64,000 nt of DNA from Pedobacter sp. D749 (lineage in GTDB: Bacteria > Bacteroidota > Bacteroidia > Sphingobacteriales > Sphingobacteriaceae), in assembly GCF_019317285.1 (NCBI RefSeq), contig NZ_CP079218.1, forward strand, positions 186,001 through 250,000. The letters run 5' to 3'. Shown here in pieces: positions 14,689 through 23,168 of the stretch. A program made the position numbers and the translations under genes. A model generated the notes under the pieces. The model saw only the letters and a program-made list of their open reading frames with translations, did not search any database and had not been told where the DNA came from. Numbering within the stretch: position 1 is the stretch's first letter; every line of letters starts with the position of its first letter.

Positions 14689-17154
14689 ATGAGTACAATC
14701 AAAACATCATCCTATCTGAGTTTATCCATGTTATTGTTAACTGTGCTATTTTGTGGAGCAGTACATGGTCAGGTCAGGACAGAATACCTGTTGGAAAAAA
14801 ACTGGAAGTTTAGCAAAGGTGATTTTCCTGAATCTAAAAACCCGGCTTTTGATGATACAAAATGGGAAACGGTAAGTATACCTCATGATTGGGCAATAAA
14901 GGGTCCTTTTGATGGGAATAACGATAGCCAAAATGTACAGATTGTACAGAACGGTGAGAAAACGGCATCATTAAAAACAGGAAGAACAGGCGGCTTACCT
15001 TTTGTTGGCAAAGCCTGGTACCGTAATACTTTTGTTGCGCCTGCCTTTACTAAAGGTAAAAAAGCCGTTATCTTAATTGATGGAGCCATGAGCTATCCCA
15101 AAGTGTTCCTGAATGGAGAGGCTGTTGGCCACTGGGCCTACGGATACAATGCTTTCTCTATTGATGTAACCGACAAAATGAAAGCAGGCAAGAATACACT
15201 TGCCATCAGCCTTGAAAATTTACCTGAAGCCTCGCGCTGGTACCCAGGCGCTGGTTTGTACCGGAACGTGCATGTCATTATTACGGATGAGGTAAGTATC
15301 CCGGTTTGGGGCACCTATATTACTACACCTCTAATCAACAAAGATTTTGCACGGGTAAAGATAAAAACTCAGGTAAGTTCACTTAGTGGCAACTACACTG
15401 CTTTGAGCCTGCAAACAACTATTGTAAACGCCAAAGGCGAAACGGTAGCTTCGGGAACCAGGGCTTTGAATGAGGGCGATTTGAACGAGTTTGAGCAAGA
15501 TTTATTGGTCAGAAATCCTGAGCTGTGGTCTCCTGAAGCACCAAACTTGTACTCTGCCGTAACAAAATTATATGCCGGGAACACTTTAAAAGACGAGTAT
15601 AGCACTACTTTTGGAATCCGGTCTATAAAATACGAGGCGCAAAAAGGCTTCTCGTTAAACGGGGTTTACCGTAAGTTTAAGGGAGTTTGCAACCACCATG
15701 ATCTTGGGCCACTTGGAGCCGCTATAAATGTTGCCGCCCTGCGCAGGCAACTTACATTATTGAAAGATATGGGTTGTGATGCCATCAGGACCTCGCACAA
15801 TATGCCTGCACCAGAGCTGGTAAAATTATGCGATGAAATGGGATTTATGCTTATGGTCGAATCTTTTGATGAATGGAAGGCTCCTAAGGTTTTAAACGGC
15901 TACAGCCACCTTTTTGATGAGTGGGCCGAAAAAGATATCGTGAACATGATTCATGCCAACAGAAACAATCCTTCTGTGGTAATGTGGAGTATTGGAAACG
16001 AAGTGCCTGATCAATCTACCAAAGAAGGTGGTAAGATCGTAAAATTTTTGCAGGATATATGCCACCGCGAAGATCCAACCAGGCCGGTAACTGCTGGTAT
16101 GGACAGGATCAAAGATGCCCTTGACAATAATTTTGCCTCCGTATTAGATATTCCCGGGTTTAATTATAAACCACTATGGTACGGAAATGCCTATACCCGC
16201 CTGCCACAAGGTATGATCCTGGGGTCAGAAACGGCTTCTACCGTGAGTTCAAGAGGTGTGTATAAGTTCCCTGTTGTGCCTCAGAAGATGAAAATGTATG
16301 ATGACAATCAAAGTTCATCATACGATCTTGAATATTGTAACTGGTCTCAAATTCCGGATGATGAATTTGTGATGCAGGATTCACTCAAATATGTAATCGG
16401 CGAATTTGTTTGGACAGGTTTTGATTACCTGGGCGAACCAACGCCTTACGATGAAAAATGGCCGTCTCACAGTTCTTATTTTGGGATTATTGATTTGGCA
16501 GGCATTCCTAAAGATCGTTTTTACCTCTACCGGAGCAAATGGAATACCGAAAAACCCACCCTGCATATTGTTCCACACTGGACTTTCCCCGGTCGTGAAG
16601 GGCAGGTTACGCCCGTATTTGTGTACACCAGTTACCCATCAGCGGAGTTGTTTATTAACAAAAAAAGCCAGGGCAGGCAAAGTAAAAATAAAACCACCAA
16701 TACCAGCAGGTACCGGTTGATGTGGAACGATGTAAAATACGAACCCGGAGAAATAAAGGTAGTTGCCTATGACGGGAATGGTAAACCTGTTGCCGAACAA
16801 ACGGTTAAAACGGCAGGCAAACCTCACCATATCCTATTGGAATCCGATCGTAAAACCCTGATGGCTAACGGGAAGGATCTTGCTTACATTACAGCAAGCG
16901 TGGTAGATGCTAATGGTACCTTATGCCCTGATGCAGAGAATAGCCTGTCTTTTAAGGTTACCGGAAATGGAACCTATAAAGTGGTGGCCAATGGTGATGC
17001 GACCAGCCTGGAATTGTTTCACCTGCCTAAGATGAAGGCCTTTAAAGGCAAACTGGTTGTTACTGTTCAATCAACAGAACAGGCAGGGAAATTAAATCTG
17101 AGTGTTTCGTCTAAAGGTTTAAAAACTGCCATACTGCCGGTTCAAACGCAATAA
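14689..17154 (+). CDS. Glycoside hydrolase family 2, beta-galactosidase type, secreted
   Basis: Translation from ATG 14689 gives 821 residues with a signal peptide ending VHGQ. The domain order is sugar-binding (about 30-200), Ig-like (about 205-315), TIM barrel (about 320-620), then DUF4982-like and C-terminal Ig-like domains (HILLESDRKTLMANGKDLAYITASV). Catalytic residues are E438 in MWSIGNEVPD and E572 in VIGEFVWTGFDY. IRTSHNMPAPE and the barrel ending in FDYLGEPTPY are typical of Bacteroidota beta-galactosidases of this size. Galactoside substrate is likely but not proven. A TTG two codons earlier is possible but less likely. Confidence 0.88.
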   Translation: MSTIKTSSYLSLSMLLLTVLFCGAVHGQVRTEYLLEKNWKFSKGDFPESKNPAFDDTKWETVSIPHDWAIKGPFDGNNDSQNVQIVQNGEKTASLKTGRTGGLPFVGKAWYRNTFVAPAFTKGKKAVILIDGAMSYPKVFLNGEAVGHWAYGYNAFSIDVTDKMKAGKNTLAISLENLPEASRWYPGAGLYRNVHVIITDEVSIPVWGTYITTPLINKDFARVKIKTQVSSLSGNYTALSLQTTIVNAKGETVASGTRALNEGDLNEFEQDLLVRNPELWSPEAPNLYSAVTKLYAGNTLKDEYSTTFGIRSIKYEAQKGFSLNGVYRKFKGVCNHHDLGPLGAAINVAALRRQLTLLKDMGCDAIRTSHNMPAPELVKLCDEMGFMLMVESFDEWKAPKVLNGYSHLFDEWAEKDIVNMIHANRNNPSVVMWSIGNEVPDQSTKEGGKIVKFLQDICHREDPTRPVTAGMDRIKDALDNNFASVLDIPGFNYKPLWYGNAYTRLPQGMILGSETASTVSSRGVYKFPVVPQKMKMYDDNQSSSYDLEYCNWSQIPDDEFVMQDSLKYVIGEFVWTGFDYLGEPTPYDEKWPSHSSYFGIIDLAGIPKDRFYLYRSKWNTEKPTLHIVPHWTFPGREGQVTPVFVYTSYPSAELFINKKSQGRQSKNKTTNTSRYRLMWNDVKYEPGEIKVVAYDGNGKPVAEQTVKTAGKPHHILLESDRKTLMANGKDLAYITASVVDANGTLCPDAENSLSFKVTGNGTYKVVANGDATSLELFHLPKMKAFKGKLVVTVQSTEQAGKLNLSVSSKGLKTAILPVQTQ

Positions 17155-17304
17155 TAATAGGATCGGAAGATATTGTCGGGAATACTTTATTTTATAAAAT
17201 CAACATACATATACTCCAACAGCGACCGCGATTTGAAAAAAAATACGAAAATTGATCGCGTTATTACCCTATAAGCCATTGAAACGGCAGTTGAAAAACT
17301 ATAG

Positions 17305-17919
17305 CTAATAAAATGTTTTTTCAAGTGCACAGACTGCCCTAACTCTGCTCAATGTTTCGTTACGCATTCCTAAATAGCTGGCGAGATAATGAAGAGGCAT
17401 CCGGTTAAAAATCTTCGGATAATTTTTCATCAATATTTCGTAACGGTCTGAAGCTTTTGGGATTCTGGCCAGATTTGCCCTTTCTGATGCTTTGAAGGAT
17501 TCTATTGCCATTAATTTCCGTCCAATGATATTGGTTTCAGGGAATCTATCGTAAAGGCTGTTGAGCAACCCATAGGGAATGGCAATCAGGATACAGTTTT
17601 CCATTGCCTGAATATATTCTGCCGAATATTTTTCCTGTTTAGCCGGATTGCTTATTGCACAAACAAACTCATCCTCGAAACTGATTCGTGTGGTGATATC
17701 CTTTCCTCCATGCCTGATAAAGTTCCTTAATAAGCCTTTAACGATAAAATACATACATTCATTGGCATGTAGAGGTGATAGTACAAACTTAGTTTTTTTG
17801 ATAGTTAACTCATAAGCTGATCCGATATAAGCATCCATATATTCTTGTGATACCGGATGATATTGTTGCAAATAATTAAAAAGGGGAGTGAGATATGGCG
17901 GGGTTCGTATGATGGACAT
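17305..17919 (-). CDS. Crp/Fnr-family transcriptional regulator
   Basis: This 204-residue protein has a beta-roll at about 30-120 (MYFIVKGLLRNFIRHGGKDITTRISFEDEFV), then a helical linker and an HTH near the end (RMPLHYLASYLGMRNETLSRVRAV). Glycine spacing in the effector pocket departs from cAMP-binding Crp. It is convergent with the second GH2 gene and has a long non-coding region on its 5' side, so its targets are not evident. Confidence 0.82.
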   Translation of the reverse strand: MSIIRTPPYLTPLFNYLQQYHPVSQEYMDAYIGSAYELTIKKTKFVLSPLHANECMYFIVKGLLRNFIRHGGKDITTRISFEDEFVCAISNPAKQEKYSAEYIQAMENCILIAIPYGLLNSLYDRFPETNIIGRKLMAIESFKASERANLARIPKASDRYEILMKNYPKIFNRMPLHYLASYLGMRNETLSRVRAVCALEKTFY

Positions 17920-19433
17920 TGACTATTGTTTATTCGACAGAATTATCTGTAGTTCTTATTATTGTCAGCTAACAACATTTCATTTACAAAAAAATATATG
18001 TCTTTTATTGATATGCATATCTCCAAAAACCTATAACATGGTGTTGCTGAAAAGATGATGCTTTATAAAAAATAAAAAAATTGACATAAACAAGTACCAT
18101 TTCTCCCCGGTGATTTTATAGGAATTGTTACCGTATTTTGTAAATTATTTTTGTTTCTTATCTGTAAGAAATTCCGACAAAATTTGTCGATGCTGTATAT
18201 GAGCACTTACTTATAGAGACTGAATCTACTCCTGCGAAAGTAACGGGTTATTTACGTTGGTTGAAGTGTTTTTGATAAATATCAAAGCTTTTTGTTTCGA
18301 AATGATATAATCTGGTTAATATTACACCGAAAGGCCGTAGTTGTTTTATAAATCTTGATTAAAATATCAAATACAGGTTTTGAAATTGTTTTTTAGTTTC
18401 AGGAAATGTCTTACAGTGCCCTGTTATTATTTTAATAATTTTATTATCAGGTAATTGAATAAAGAGTGAGACGACAAGTCGGATTATATGTTAAGACATT
18501 GTAAATAATAAGGTGATACAGTAGATGTAATTAAAACCAGAAGAATATTTTGGCTGAGGATGGGGCGTAGAGATTTTTTGCCAATAGGACTTAGCGCGCA
18601 TTAATTGCTGAAGAGATAGTAGTTAGAGCAGGATATCATACAAGCCCGGCGGAATGGCCAGACTTGTATGATTCAAAAGCAATTTCACAGCATCATAGCG
18701 TGCCAAACCTGATGAAGATAAGGTGTGCCGTTCCTGTAAAGCCTTTTAGATCTATTTGTTTAATTGCCAGGCTTTCCATGCGGAATTACTGTTCTTTTGT
18801 TGTAAACCTGAGTTCGATTAATATTTGAATCATAGTGAGAGTTTACAGCCGCTTTACCTCACGCGATCGTCATGCTGAATTTATTTCAGCATCTTTTCCT
18901 GCTATTAAGACCCTGAAATGAATTCAGGGTGACGACAAAATTAAGTAAAACTTATTTTGCATTTCAGTCTGAGCGTAGTCGAAGATCATTTCAACGCACT
19001 AATGAAGCAATCGACTACGCTATCATAGACGTTATTTCGCAAATTACTATTAATCAAAAGCTTAACTCCTTTTGTGTTTCCATCCAGCTAGGCCATATCA
19101 CGGTATCCCCGTTCTACTTAAATCCGGCCTAACAAATTTTTCGGGCTGCACTGTTCTGGCCGAACAACTGGCTTCAAAAGAAAACGGCGAAGCCCTCATG
19201 AATGCAGCTGAAAGTTATAAACAACAAATGAATAAATTTTCAGCCGGTGTTTTTTGTTTCTTTTTGACACCAAAAAGAAAGAGCCCTTCGGCGGCGGCGA
19301 GCCGAGGCAAGACCGCGCCGTAGGATAAGAGAAGACAATTCTACGTCACTAATTTGATTTTATACCATAAATTACCCCTCAGTGTGACAGCAAAAGACAA
19401 TTTATATTTGTTATAAAAATTTAAACAGGCTTT
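17920..19433. other. 1.5-kb non-coding region ending in a composite repeat
   Basis: Positions 17920-18830 are AT-rich with no open frame of note and no repeat shared with the rest of the window. From about 18860, repeat-derived sequence begins: a palindromic segment with TGAATTTATTTCAGCATC and CCCTGAAATGAATTCAGGGTGACGA near 18875-18934, TGAGCGTAGTCGAAGATC near 18970, then the long repeat copy. Small open frames at 18929 and 19072 lie within repeats and are not genes. Confidence 0.5.
19028..19309. repeat. Long dispersed intergenic repeat, copy 1
   Basis: This copy aligns with 48852-49082 over its length. Conserved blocks include CCAGCTAGGCCATA, AAATCCGGCCTAACAAATTT and the terminal block TTTCTTTTTG-ACAC-CAAAAAGAAA (a perfect 10-bp hairpin) followed by GAGCCCTTCGGCGGCGGCGA. 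Relative to copy 2 it carries roughly 50 extra bases in the middle. It does not encode a protein and is not flanked by a transposase. Confidence 0.75.
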
Positions 19434-21299
19434 TTATTCAATGGTAATTAAAAACTTAAATGTAGCGGTAACTTTTTTATTGGTTTCATATTCATAAACA
19501 AGTGCCTGGCTGATTGTAAATTGATCGCCTTTAACTACATGCTGTGGAAATTGGCCCAGATCAAAACTTAACTTTGTACCATCCAGTTCTGAAAAAACTT
19601 TTGCATCAGTACCCCAATTAATTACATTTCCGCTTGCATTAAACCAATGTCCGTAACCATTCGCTGTTGTTTGGGCATTCAAGCTACCATTACTTTCTAC
19701 CCCGTAGAATTTTATGGTTTTATTGGCTAAACCTTCGGTAATTTTAGCAGGTAAAAGCGTAAAAGCCTGAACCAGTTTATCCTGATCAAAGTTTACCGTA
19801 GTTCTGGTGTAGTTAGTTAAATCAAGTGGTATTTTAACCGGAATAGAGAAGGTAACATCCTTTGGCGTTGCCCCTGGATTCACAGATAGGTCATTTAAAA
19901 GGGTCGTATTGGTAAACTTAACTTTGTATGGCCATTGGTCATCGTTACTATTATCATCATCCCATCCGTGTTGTGTATATGTTTTTGGGGCACCAGACAC
20001 TACAAACCAGAGTTTACTGCAATCAGCCGGCATGGTAAAGGTTGCATTCCCGTTTGTACCTTCGAACATGTTGCTGTACACTCTTGTACCATTGTTAAGC
20101 AATGCAACATATCCATATCGCCAGCCCGCTCGGGATGCATCGACCTGGTTATAACCTGACGCATTTGCTAAACCGGTAAATTGGGCATTTAAAACAGTAC
20201 CTGCTGCTGGTATTTTCAATGGCACCAGATTATATCCGGTGGTACCTGGGCAGCGTGCATATTTTACCTGAAAACTTCCATCAGTTAACTTATCAAACTC
20301 GTAAGGTTGCTTGCCGATAAAGTCGGCCCCTAAGGTTTTTATACTTGGGATATCCCAGGTTGCAAATTTGGTTGCAGCATCGTAAATTTCGTCATTTAGC
20401 TGTTTAACATTAATGCCGGTTAAACGCATATAGGCCTCAATCGGATCTTCTGGTTTTATTGCGCCCCGCCAGATTCTTCCAATGATATCAATACCATGTT
20501 TCGAGGCCCAGTAATAGTGGATAAAGTAGCTGGCATACCGTTGCCCTTCGTGGTTGATATGGCGATGAGCATTATCCATATAAACTCCGAAATTGTAGGA
20601 GGTAAATGCTTCGGAAGGATAACTTTGAAATGATTGCCATTGTGCCGTTTGCTCCCAAAATCCATTATTAGGTTTACCGCCAAAACCATATCTGAATCCA
20701 GTTTGGCCGCCCTGATCGCAAAAAACCTGATATTGAAAACAGTGGCCAATTTCATGCGCAAGTACAGAACCCACAGGTTGTACTGCTTGCGGATTGATCC
20801 ATAAAGCACCGATGGTATCATCATAACCAGACCCGGTTGCGCGCCACTCATCCTGATAATATAAAAAGATAAGCATCTTATATTTATCTAATTTCGACTT
20901 CCCAGGTTCTGCAAACTTTAGTGTATTAACGTTGATCTGATAAAAAGTTTCTGCTTTTTTAAGTAAATCAACGATGTCTACCCTATATTTTTCGGGTACA
21001 TTTTGAGAACCTGGATTGTCACTGCCATATTTGAGGTCCCAAAAAACGATAAAATGTTCTGATTGACTACTTCTTGCATAACTCCATGCACTATTTTTAT
21101 TGTTAAAATCCATTTCTTTATACTCATTTGGAATATAAATAGATAGTGTATCCTTCCCATTCAAAGCAGTAGTGGAAACTTCTTCAAGCGGTTTCTCTTT
21201 TTTGCAGCCAACAAAGAGAAGCATAGGTAAAAGCAGTAATAAAAAGAATGCTAATTTCATAAGCCCAAGGGGCTTGTACAGGTCTGTTTTTAGTTTCAT
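19434..21299 (-). CDS. Putative zinc metalloprotease lipoprotein (DUF6055/DUF4859 type)
   Basis: Translation from ATG 21299 gives 621 residues. The lipobox is LLFVGC (C32). HEIGH at about 182-186 is a zincin-type HExxH motif, with NGFWEQTAQWQ downstream providing a candidate third ligand. The preceding segment (YQINVNTLKFAEPGKSKLDKYKM) and the following YFIHYYWASKHG match DUF6055-type proteins. The C-terminal 150 residues (VNFDQDKLVQAFTL, YGHWFNASGNVINWG) resemble DUF4859. It is probably a surface or periplasmic peptidase; substrate unknown. A promoter-like element at 21321-21328 lies upstream of this start but downstream of the longer possible start at 21365, favouring the shorter form. Confidence 0.75.
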   Translation of the reverse strand: MKLKTDLYKPLGLMKLAFFLLLLLPMLLFVGCKKEKPLEEVSTTALNGKDTLSIYIPNEYKEMDFNNKNSAWSYARSSQSEHFIVFWDLKYGSDNPGSQNVPEKYRVDIVDLLKKAETFYQINVNTLKFAEPGKSKLDKYKMLIFLYYQDEWRATGSGYDDTIGALWINPQAVQPVGSVLAHEIGHCFQYQVFCDQGGQTGFRYGFGGKPNNGFWEQTAQWQSFQSYPSEAFTSYNFGVYMDNAHRHINHEGQRYASYFIHYYWASKHGIDIIGRIWRGAIKPEDPIEAYMRLTGINVKQLNDEIYDAATKFATWDIPSIKTLGADFIGKQPYEFDKLTDGSFQVKYARCPGTTGYNLVPLKIPAAGTVLNAQFTGLANASGYNQVDASRAGWRYGYVALLNNGTRVYSNMFEGTNGNATFTMPADCSKLWFVVSGAPKTYTQHGWDDDNSNDDQWPYKVKFTNTTLLNDLSVNPGATPKDVTFSIPVKIPLDLTNYTRTTVNFDQDKLVQAFTLLPAKITEGLANKTIKFYGVESNGSLNAQTTANGYGHWFNASGNVINWGTDAKVFSELDGTKLSFDLGQFPQHVVKGDQFTISQALVYEYETNKKVTATFKFLITIE

Positions 21300-21320
21300 A
21301 TAAGTTATAGGTTGTTTACT

Positions 21321-21328
21321 CAAACATA
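21321..21328 (-). promoter_or_regulatory. Putative -7 promoter element for the metalloprotease gene
   Basis: On the minus strand TATGTTTG matches TAnnTTTG and lies 22 nt upstream of the ATG at 21299. No convincing -33 TTG at the standard distance was seen. Confidence 0.4.
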
Positions 21329-21425
21329 AGTAATAATACAAGGTTGTATTCTTGTATTTTAACAATTAATGGCTTGATATTGATGTTGTTATGCGTGTTT
21401 TGACCTGTTTTATTATGAAAAAGGT

Positions 21426-21465
21426 CGTCATTGCGAGGAGGAACGACGAAGCAATCTATCATGCT
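21426..21465. repeat. Truncated left half of the CGTCATTGCGAGG palindromic repeat
   Basis: The sequence matches the left arm of the full copy at 29786-29881 (CGTCATTGCGAGGAGG, ACGACGAAGCAATCT, CATGCT). It stops exactly where a copy of the tRNA-Ala 3' end begins; the right arm is missing. Confidence 0.75.
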
Positions 21466-21496
21466 GGTGATCGGTTCGAATCCGATATTCTCCACC
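21466..21496 (+). repeat. 31-bp copy of the tRNA-Ala 3' end (att-like site)
   Basis: These 31 bases are identical to 3567-3597 of the tRNA-Ala gene, covering the end of the anticodon arm, the whole T-arm and the acceptor 3' strand up to CC. A single extra T follows, then ATTAAAA is shared again. Duplicated tRNA 3' ends are the usual footprint of site-specific integration. No integrase gene is seen between the two copies. A decayed second tRNA-Ala gene is the alternative. Confidence 0.85.
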
Positions 21497-21500
21497 TATT

Positions 21501-21542
21501 AAAAACCTAATTAGCTATTTATTAGTTAGTTAGGTTTTTATT
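21501..21542 (+). terminator. Terminator hairpin after the tRNA-like fragment
   Basis: AAAAACCTAA pairs with TTAGGTTTTT over a 19-nt loop, with more T residues after it. Its position mirrors the terminator after the intact tRNA-Ala at 3601, so this may be the original chromosomal tRNA terminator. Confidence 0.65.
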
Positions 21543-21901
21543 TTTAAAGAGGGTATTACAAAGGGTGCCACTTTCGTAATCTATAAAGTCAAAAAACTCG
21601 ATTATATTGTTTTATTCCTTTGTCGTTATTGGAATAAAATAAAATGGTGCTGGCTTAATTGTTAGCACCATTTTATTTACGGTTTCCGGTATTTCAATCC
21701 CGAAACATTTGGTTATATTTGTGAATTATAATTGACTACATTCAATAAAAATTAATCTCTCATTATATCAAAAATTCTTACCGCAATCCTGCTACTAATC
21801 AGTATAGGTTTATTAACCACAAATTATACAATGATAGCTATCTGGTTTATGCTATTGATTATCGCTTTAGAACCTCAAGAAATATCAAATAAAAAAATAA
21901 A
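21543..21901. other. Mostly non-coding gap with a possible short hydrophobic peptide
   Basis: A frame ending at TGA 21905 reads MIAIWFMLLIIALEPQEISN from ATG 21831 and overlaps the next gene's ATG by 4 nt. Upstream codons in the same frame are also hydrophobic (ILTAILLLISIGLL) but have no ATG. It could be a coupled 24-residue membrane peptide or chance. An inverted repeat lies at about 21639-21676 (AAAATGGTGCT and AGCACCATTTT), which resembles a terminator stem. Confidence 0.35.
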
Positions 21902-22210
21902 ATGAAAAAATCAATTTTAACACTCTTGGCATTATTGCCGCTTATTAGTTTTGGTCAGGCTTATGCAGAACCTAGTGGCACACCTTTAGGTGCATTTTTA
22001 ATGTTTCTTTTAGGGCTTGCAGTATTTTTAATAATTTTTCTTGCTCTTAGGCAGGTAGTACTTTGGTATTGGAAGGTAGAAACTTTATTAAAAAATCAAA
22101 ATGAGCAGACTAGGATACTTACTAGTATTTATAACTCAATAGAAGAAAATAATAGGCTGACCCAATCGCAAATAGAATTAGTTATAGGAAAAGATACTGA
22201 TATACTTTAA
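21902..22210 (+). CDS. Small membrane protein with coiled-coil tail
   Basis: This 102-residue protein has a signal-like N terminus (MKKSILTLLALLPLISFGQAYA), one further membrane segment (GAFLMFLLGLAVFLIIFLALRQVVLWY) and a polar helical tail (KVETLLKNQNEQTRILTSIYNSIEENN). I recognise no named family. It is followed 2 bp later by a decayed zinc-ribbon/YbjQ gene on the same strand. Confidence 0.55.
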   Translation: MKKSILTLLALLPLISFGQAYAEPSGTPLGAFLMFLLGLAVFLIIFLALRQVVLWYWKVETLLKNQNEQTRILTSIYNSIEENNRLTQSQIELVIGKDTDIL

Positions 22211-22212
22211 TT

Positions 22213-22445
22213 ATGAGTGTGAAAGAATGCCCGAATTGCGGCAAAAAGCTATAATGTTAGGTGGTAACGGAATAATCGCAACCGATGTTGATTATGCCGA
22301 AGTTGGTGGTGCTAAAGCTATGGTTATGGTATGTATGGCTGGTACTGCTGTAAAAATAAAAAATCAAGATACGGTATTTAAAGGTGACTCAAAAAAGTTT
22401 GTACTAATTAATGAAATACTTAAAAAGAGTAGAATTTTTAAGTAA
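22213..22445 (+). pseudogene. YbjQ-like heavy-metal-binding-fold protein, internally deleted
   Basis: An ATG at 22213 starts MSVKECPNCGKKL, a zinc-ribbon beginning, then stops. The other frame, from 22227, reads KAIMLGGNGIIATDVDYAEVGG and GTAVKIKN, which is the second half of a YbjQ-type domain (NAIIGVDxDY motif). The two halves are out of frame and the first half of the YbjQ domain is missing, so I infer a deletion joining the ribbon to the C-terminal half. A 72-residue protein from 22227 could still be produced, but its first residues (MPELRQ) come from the wrong frame of the ribbon. Confidence 0.55.
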
Positions 22446-22736
22446 TTTAAAATACACATCATATTAAAAATAACCCTTCCAAATCGTAGGGGTTTCTTTT
22501 TATTAATTTTAAAGGGCGTTTTTGTTTCTATGATTTGCCATAAATCACTCTATTCAGGGTTAAGCGGAAAAGTTGGGGGGAGGGATTTTTAGGCATATAT
22601 TTTTGATAGTCTTAACAGTAATGTATATATACATTAGCTGAATCAAATATTAAGTTTGTTGGCTGCATACTTTAATTGATCTTCAATTGCTTTACGAAAT
22701 TCATCGTTTTTGAGATTCCATATCATTTAATTGCAG
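22446..22736. other. Non-coding gap
   Basis: A minus-strand frame here reads MIWNLKNDEFRKAIEDQLKY and stops near 22640. It lies directly after the broken toxin gene and may be debris of another small gene, but it is too short to identify. A GG-rich tract (AAAGTTGGGGGGAGGG) lies near 22570. Confidence 0.35.
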
Positions 22737-23002
22737 TCAAGGAAATATCTTGTATATGTCGTTTCTTTTTACAAATCGGGCTAACTCGCTAGTGTTTTCA
22801 TCTTTATAAAATCCCAATCGATAATCCCCAACTCTCCAACGATAAGCTGTGGAGAAACCTTTCATTTTTTAATACTTGGAAGCTCTTCTAAGCTTTCAGC
22901 ATTTTCAATCTCCATAATAAATTCTTTGATTTTATCTTTCGATTTTTTATCGTTGAGTTTCTTAATATCATTTAGAAAATTTCGTAAAACAATAATTTCC
23001 AT
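22737..23002 (-). pseudogene. RelE/ParE-family toxin, frameshifted
   Basis: The first frame reads MEIIVLRNFLNDIKKLNDKK and continues to ELPSIKK, then TGA. Shifted by one base, the second reads MKGFSTAYRWRVGDYRLGFY then ELARFVKRNDIYKIFP. Together these give a full RelE-like toxin (KGFxxAYRxRVGDYRxGF, RKDIYxxFP). The break falls in a run of six A residues near 22866; one added A would restore the frame. The upstream minus-strand sequence (EIKNEAASLYGVSV) may be the damaged end of the antitoxin. The toxin is presumably inactive. Confidence 0.75.
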
Positions 23003-23168
23003 TATTCCAAAGCCTTTTATTTAATTACTGATCAGATTGATAACTCTGATTCTGATGGCAATTTTTTACGGAAACCCCGTATAATGATGCAGCTTCATTT
23101 TTAATCTCTGAATTTCCGTAGTTTCTGGATTTTTATTAACAAGAAATTCGGATAAAAGAAAAGGCATC

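Noticed and set aside
19072-19323. 83-codon plus-strand open frame
   Set aside because: It lies entirely within the long dispersed repeat, whose other copy at 48852-49082 does not keep the frame.
3598-21465. Active prophage or conjugative element between the duplicated tRNA ends
   Set aside because: No integrase, portal, terminase, relaxase or type IV secretion gene is visible; only the boundary repeats support integration.
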